Source: Lycocorax pyrrhopterus obiensis (lineage: Eukaryota > Chordata > Aves > Passeriformes > Paradisaeidae). From it: a stretch of 64,000 nucleotides of DNA. The position numbers and the translations under genes were made by a program. Numbering within the stretch: position 1 is the first letter of the stretch; every line of letters starts with the position of its first letter. The stretch covers positions 106,326,547 through 106,390,546 of the forward strand of contig JACSVZ010000002.1 of assembly GCA_014706295.1 (NCBI GenBank). Reading direction: 5' to 3'. Of this stretch, positions 57,194 to 64,000 are shown piece after piece. The notes under the pieces were generated by a model, which was not told the DNA's origin, did not search any database, and saw only the letters and a list, made by a program, of their open reading frames with translations.

Positions 57194-60100
57194 GTACAGC
57201 TGTGGCTTGTAATGACTTGCATGGTGTTATGTCTTCATATGGAATTACAGTTATCTCTTCCTGTAGGAAGAAGGGAGAATTCTCTCACACAAAATGGTTT
57301 GTTGCATTCTGTAAGAAGCCTAGTTTGTGTGTTAGGTGCTCGAGAGGATTGTTTCTGGTAAATTTGATGGGTGTGTGTTGATGGGTGTGTGTTAAAGGAA
57401 AGACTGTGCATAAGAGCGCTGTGTGTGAAAGACTGAATGAAAGGATGACTCAGAGAAATTCCCATCTGCAGTGGAAGGTAACCAAGCTGTGGTGGCCTTC
57501 CACGGAGGGTAGTTGTCATGGCCCCTCAGCTGAACTCGCAGTGGCTGGTTTGGATGGCTTTTGAAATGGATCTTGATTTGACATTTGACTGTGGACATTT
57601 ATCCATGCACAATGCATAGGGACTCTTCTCAAATATGTGTGAGTTCACCTTGGCTTGGTTCTCCCAAAAAGCAGTAAATAAATCAGTAAAGCTAGACCAT
57701 TCACTTCCTGCAATGAGCCATATCGTCGTCTCTGGCTCATGTTGAGTATCGAAAGTGCTTTTAACAAATCTTTTCTGAGCATATCTCTTAATGTGCTGGA
57801 GAGTAGCTGTTTCTGGTACCTGGGAAGCTTTTGTGGCTGCAGAAATCTGTTCTGAGGAGACTGACAGCCTACTTCTGTTAGAGGTCATCATCTTTGCTGG
57901 AGATGGGAGAAATTAGTGTTACTGCCAGTTTTGCCCCTCTTTATCATGAAGCCTCAGTACTGCTCAAGTGTAAGGCTGGTTGGCCTGACATAATCGCAAT
58001 GAGCAGGAGCCTGCGAAGTAACTCCTGTGTAGAGGCAGTGGTGGAAAAGTTGTCCTTTCTCATGAACCTTAAGTGTTTTTCATTCTTGTTGTCTGGGAAG
58101 CTTGAACAGATGGTAGGATTGAAAATACTCTGTCATTTTTGCATAGCAGAGTCTGGGAGGACCTTGTCCTCAGTTATTTGCAGTGTAGCTGAGACAGCGG
58201 TGGCATCTGTCCTGTAGTTGCTTTCTTCATCTGGACTGTGACAGGAGGCCTTGCTAAGCAGGTGAGATAGACTTGTTTCAGTGAATCTTTAATTTATTTT
58301 TTCCCTGACATGGATACAGAATTAGGTCTTTGAATACTCCCTGTTAACCACAAGTGAAGGGAAGTAATCTGTCTCTAAACAAGCTGCAGAAAGCAGTGTT
58401 CACAGCTTTTGAGCAGCTTTTCTTCTCTTCTTTGAAGTTTTTTAATACACTTTCACATGAAGCTAAATGTATGGTTATTTCTTTTTTTATAATACCACTG
58501 GAAGAACTTGAAAAAATCAGTCTAGCACAAGAACAGTTTTCCCCATCCTCTTCTCATCTTCCCCCAAGCTTCTATCGAGTAACTATTCCTGTTCTTCGTA
58601 GTGGTTTTCTGTAATTATCACCGGATTTGTTTCTGAATATTTACAAGTCTGCCTGTTCAGTACTTTTCTGTTATTTCTCATCATCTGTGGTATGTCTGCT
58701 TTATTAAAAGCTTCATGAGATTATGCCAAATCGAGACAGATAACAGTGTTGCTGTTGAAAGCTGGTGATCCATTATTTACATTGCCACTTTAAAAGAATG
58801 TGGACACGACACGCCTGAAATTGGCCATAAACCTTGATAGCATTTCATTGTCACAAATTTACCTGCTGTATTTTAAGCATAGGTTGCCATACTAGACTGA
58901 ATTGTAAGGGCAGTAGGTGAAACTAATTCTGACAGTGAAACTGTTTTTGTTTCTCGCATGCAAGCTCACATTCCAGTGCCTAGTACTTAGGCTTCGTGCT
59001 ACTGGAAAGCATTTCTCTGCAGACTTTTTTTTCTATTTTGTGAAATTATGCAGGATAGCAATCCTTGAGAAGGGTGTTTAGATTTAAATGTTTTAAGTGT
59101 CCCAATATATCTGAGCAGGATTTATAAAAGGCTTAAGACTTCTCATGTAGAATAAAGAATGGTTTTGACAAACACTCTCTAGCTCAAGAAGCAGAACATT
59201 TGTAATACATTCATGATAACATGGCAAAACATTCTGAGCAGTAAACAACATTCCATTCTTCAGAGATGAAAGGAGGTCTTTGAAACTGAAAGCAAGTACA
59301 ATATGGCCTTAGGCTGATACACATTTGGGCATCTTTAAAATCATCTTTTTGGGCAACCTGTCTGAGAATAATTTAAACAGGCAGGATGTGCTTTCTCATT
59401 TCAAGTTGCAAATACAGAGAAAATACAGACAGCTTTACTCTCAAATAATCTTAAATGTCAGAACTTCTAGACTGTGCAATGGCAAGGAGTAAATCTGTGG
59501 ATAATACTCCTGTGACATTTTATTATTATTATTTTTAAAGCCTAATAACTTGGTAGACAGGTTATGATGGAAGAAGTTGTCCCTGAATATGAATTATATT
59601 TAACATTATCGTGTGAAATCACTGATGGTAACTGGATTAAGATTTTTAACTGAGACTCAGCTTTCTTTGGATAATGTTTTTTGTACAATGTTTGTGTCTC
59701 TTATGGCCATGTTAGCTCTGTTCAGTTTCTTTTTATGGTTGCCTCCTGCAATAATTAAAGGAAAGGAATTGTTTCGAGCAATTATTGACGCAAACTGAAG
59801 CCCTAAGGTATTTGGGCAGATGGGGAAGAAATAGTCAGTTACAATATGTATTAAAAAAGTGAAACTCTGTAAGCAAATTTGTCGTATATTTGCCTTTCTT
59901 TATTCAGTACCAAAACCTAATGGATACTGGGAAAGTTCAGTTCAGCAGACTGGGTTGGTTGGATCTGCTGCCTACTGTTGCAGTAAATGTGAAGGGCTAA
60001 AACCAATGTTTTAGGGAGCATGATGCTAACTTATCCACAAACAAGTATCTGTGTTTAACTGGGATGATTCTTCAGCTCGAGGTTTTCTATTTCTCCACAC

Positions 60101-63100
60101 TCTGGCACCTGGCTTTGCACCTCTTCTGAAAAGTCTTTTTCCCAGGATAGCTGAGCACACGATTCCTGCACATTCATCTTATTTTGATCTCTGAAATCGG
60201 GCTTTCTTTACTTGGTCTTTCCAGGAGACCTATTATGGGTCATTTTAATGTGGTAACTAGAACATGCGGTGACACAATCATGTGCTTTCCAGATAGAAGC
60301 CTGCTTGCCAGCAGCCTCATCACCTCATAGTGTAACAAGTACAGAAAGAGGCTCTTGTCCAGAGGAGTGCCTGTCAACTAATTTGGACCTAAAAGCAATA
60401 CAAAAAGAGTAAACTATATCTTGCCATGATTGCTTACGTATCTCTAAAGTTGAAATAGCAGTAAGGACAAATCCATGATGATCATGGAATGAAAAAATAA
60501 GGCTAATGCTCTAGGCCTAATTAAAAAAAAAAAGAAAAGGCATCGGTATAATGAGAATTCTTTTTCCTTTCTTGTTGGAAACACTAGTTTGGGTCGTTTT
60601 GTATGTTCTCTTCACTGCAACTTAACATTTGAATGGTATTGTTCAGAAAGAGTAATTTGAGAAAGCCCTGGTAAGAAAAATCCCTCTATTGTGAAAATGT
60701 GTTAATTGGTGCTACTTGCAATCCAGAGGTGGCAATATCTTCATCTCTCTCATTCTTATCCCTCTAGACACTTTTGGATACAATGAGGGGGAGAGGCCTT
60801 TGGATTTGATTTATATGTGTCTTGGGGTTTGTGCATTTGTTACCCACTTCTCCTCCTCCCCTAGTTTGAGGGCATGTGGTAAACAGTAATGAATTAAAGG
60901 GTAGGAAGAATTGAAAACTAACTCATCTTGGGAAGGGAGGACACTTCTAAAACAAATAAGAAAAAAGTAAACTTGAAACCACAGACTCATTTTCCCAATT
61001 CTTTGTTCTGTTTCATAGCTTTTATTGGTTGGTAACATGCCCCATAATGTTTTCAATGCTGATAAATAGTCAAGGATTTTTTCTATTTTTTATTAAGTTT
61101 TACTGCTTTTCTGTTGACAAAGCCATTTTGGAAACAGCTTTGTCTCATTCCCACTGTAACTGGAAGCTTGGAAATGTGAAGACTACAGTTCTGAGTCCTT
61201 AAACTTTCTTTCCTTCTATTCAGAGGTGTCTTGGGTGCAAGGTCATCTTTGGCCTTGAACCGAGAGCTGTGTATTTGTGCAGAATCATGCAACAGGGAGG
61301 AAAAAACTCTGCAGATGTTTCTGAAAGTAGACTCAGAAGACTGGCTGTTACACTTATGGTCGTTATCTGAATACTGTGGTTGGGCCCTTCTTCTACTTTG
61401 TACAGGAAAACTTAGTTGGATGCTTGTACTTCTGTGTAAATTTTGGGGTAGACTACTTGCTTTGCATTAATTTTCTGGCTCCATGATAACACATTAAGTA
61501 CTTGGAAGTGATGCAGTCTCTCCTGCCCCAAAGTGCTGTTGGTGCCATGTTCTCCACTTGCTTTCTTCCAGGTTGGTTCCACTGACTGACTCTGGGGTGT
61601 ACATCTTGTGTCTTTTCTTTCTTTTGCCAGATCCAATGGCAAAGGAAATTCCTCCTTCCAGACACTGCTTGTGTCTGTTCTGTCCCCTGCCAAGACTGGC
61701 TGATCTGTTAGTAAGTGTGGGTCTTTCCTTGTCACAGATAGTCTGGCTTTGCTGTGGAAACTTAAGCTACTGCAAGTAGTTGCTACATAAGTGAATCATG
61801 CAGCTGATACACTGTGGTCAGTGCAGAGCCATTCAAGTACTTCCTTTCTGTCAAACTCCTAGCCCTGGCCAACATACTTAAAATAATGTGATACTTCCAG
61901 GGTTATGCACATCTAATACAGCAGTCCACACATAAGCTTGCATTCTCCTTCTGCAAGAAGTTTGGCAAGCAAAAATGGGAGAAATGCCTTGTTTACCACA
62001 GTGGTCATTGTTCCATTTTTATTATTGACTGTGGGTGGAGGAAATGAGCTTGTCATCTTCTCTTGTATCTGCCACATCTGATCATTGTTAGCAGAACTTA
62101 AACTTACCCTTCTTGCTTTACAGCTTTGGGATGCTGGTATGCATGTTGATTAAATGTATTCTGTACATGGTGCTTATTTAAGCTTTGGAAATGTTCTTTA
62201 AGTTGACCAAGGAAGAACTAAGCCTTTGAGCAACAAGTCCTTTCTGCAGAACGGAAGTAAACCCAACTCTTCCAAGTGACTGGGGAAGAGACATGATTTA
62301 TTTTTTCTGGTGTGTGACAATCAAATAGCTTTTTTTTTTTCTTTGCATTTGCAGAAGGGGTGTGTGTAGTTAAGGAATATATAAGTTTATACTCTTGTAA
62401 GTGGTAACTGTAGAAGCTACTGCCACCTTTTTGGCCATAAGCTGTTCTGATGAGGGAACACACTAGCATAATTCATCAGCTTCAGTATTGGTATTAAGGG
62501 CACGACTGTGTCTAAGTGTGAATTTAAAGGCATGAATTGGCTCTGTAGCAAATGATAGGTTTGCTGCTCCCTGTGCAATAGGACACTGCCTGGTCTTTGG
62601 CGTTTGTACATGATAGTCTGCTAAAGTATTTTCTTAGAAGTTGCATAAAATTAATTTAAAAGCAATCACTTCAAATTGGACTATTTATATATAAGTAGGT
62701 GTTCCTAACCAGGCTACAAAATCTGTTTCTACACTTCAGCAGCTTCCCTCACTTTCCCTGTGTCTTTTTCTGTCTCTGTCATTCCTTCCCCCAGCCCACA
62801 GGTCTAAAGTGATACTGGAGGGTGAGGTTTTTTCTACTTTGCATATGCTTAATGTATGCATACTCTTGATTTCAATTTCTGGTTCTTATTTAAGCTCTTG
62901 GACAACTGAAGTGCCTATGACATGGTCATACCTTGGGGGAGGAAGGGAGCTAAAAGTTACTGCAATTATAAGATGTCTTCAGCATCTTAGTTATCTGTTT
63001 CAAAACCTAACTAAGCACAGCTCAGTCAGCGAGAGAGTTCCAGTTTCTGTGCTGAATTTCCTGGCTCCTGTCAGTCTAGGCCATACACTTGATCTGAATT

Positions 63101-64000
63101 TTTTCCCCATGTAAACAGGCAAAAATATTCTCAACTGTCATTCACACACTTCAGAAATACAGTTCATTGGCCCATATCGTGCCTTCTCTGTGCCAGAGAT
63201 GAACTTAATTCTTCTTATATATGTGAAAGATATCTGCAATTTAAATGACTAATTGCATTGTAGCTTTAGGCTGAACATATTGGTAACGCACAAATGTTGA
63301 TGACATGTGAAGGGTCAAGAGATTTATAATTTAGTTGACAATACATTGCTTAAAATGCTGTGGCAAAGAGCCAGAAAATTTCAGCTTAATAATTGTCTAT
63401 TAACTAACATGACATATTTGTACAGTATTCATTACCTCCAGGTACAGATTAAGCATCTGATGTACCCATACGAAGTGACATGCGTACATGAATCTTGGGC
63501 ATAATAGTGAATAAACTGACATTGCATTCACAGTAATTTGTTTCAATATGTAAAACATGTTGTTGCCTACATTTGAAAGGACTTGTAGGAATGTTGCAAT
63601 GAAATCTGAAGAAAAATGTGTAGTTGAATGGAGTTTTCTATTATATAGATCTGACAGCTTTGTGAGGCTTTTTTGTAGGCTGCAGATAACATCATAAATA
63701 CACATTTGTTTTCAGCTGCACAAGAAGCAGCCTGGATATAGAGATCTGAGTCTTTCAGCCATTGGCTTGAGCTACCCTAACGGTCTATAAGGTTAAAAAA
63801 TAAAATAAAATCCCCAGACCCCAACCTAACACAACCAACTTAATTTTTAAAAAAGAATCATATAAATATTGAGTCATGTAAGATTTTAGTGTTGTAAATG
63901 TGGGAGTATTTCTGTCAGACCGAGGTTTGTTAGAATAGGCAGCATCAGTAGGCTGGCTTGTCACCAAACTACTATCAACTTCTTTCACTTTGTTTTCTCT
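57194..64000 (+). other. TAF4B: TAF4B intron after exon M (3' part), no exon seen
   Basis: 6807 bp to the window end. I searched for the conserved C-terminal exon(s) (ITRICLRDLIF and ALYLALLK motifs) and found no match, so they lie beyond 64000. No transposon or RNA gene is recognised; reading frames here are short and unrelated to known proteins. Confidence 0.75.

Noticed and set aside
58354..58614. 86-codon open frame on the + strand as a possible last TAF4B exon
   Set aside because: Contains none of the conserved C-terminal motifs and is not bounded by convincing splice sites.
1..64000. CRISPR arrays, operons, ribosome binding sites or other bacterial features
   Set aside because: The sequence is clearly vertebrate nuclear DNA with spliced exons and LINE/LTR elements; no regularly spaced repeats or prokaryotic gene layout are present.

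Overview
This window is vertebrate, almost certainly avian, nuclear DNA. It contains multi-exon coding sequence with GT-AG introns, CR1-type LINE fragments, solo LTRs of an ERVL-like family with 5-bp target duplications, and simple repeats typical of a compact bird genome. The LTR family looks like one I associate with songbirds, but I cannot confirm the order.

One protein-coding gene is recognisable: TAF4B, on the + strand. It encodes TFIID subunit 4B, the tissue-restricted paralogue of TAF4, important in the germ line. Thirteen internal coding exons lie at 12377-12525, 13259-13366, 17572-17739, 17845-17967, 20025-20114, 23263-23841, 30068-30203, 30805-30910, 35965-36134, 38870-39000, 43422-43547, 44503-44559 and 57074-57193 (called A to M here). 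Their splice phases agree throughout and they join into about 688 uninterrupted residues. These cover the end of the N-terminal region, the TAFH/NHR1 domain (D, E, start of F), a Ser/Thr/Ala/Val/Pro-rich linker (F to H), the histone-fold segment that pairs with TAF12 (H to J), and a charged coiled-coil and basic region (K to M). The first exon(s) and the last exon(s), which carry the conserved C-terminal tail, are not visible and presumably lie outside the window.

Layout: 1-12376 is 5' intron (or upstream sequence) holding one sense solo LTR (6619-7485) and a paired octamer/AP-1 motif cluster. Exons A to F follow at 12.4-23.8 kb. The F/G intron holds a second, CpG-rich sense solo LTR (27768-28861). 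Exons G to L lie at 30-44.6 kb, with an intronic CpG-rich block near 38 kb. The L/M intron is 12.5 kb long and contains a CR1 fragment, microsatellites and several short inverted repeats. After exon M the last 6.8 kb shows no exon I recognise.

I see no rRNA, tRNA, CRISPR array or second protein-coding gene. The most interesting leads are the two sense-oriented LTRs in a germline transcription-factor gene, a KPV repeat in exon F, the intronic CpG-rich block, a cryptic exon downstream of F, and a few compact hairpin clusters. All functional statements about these are inference.
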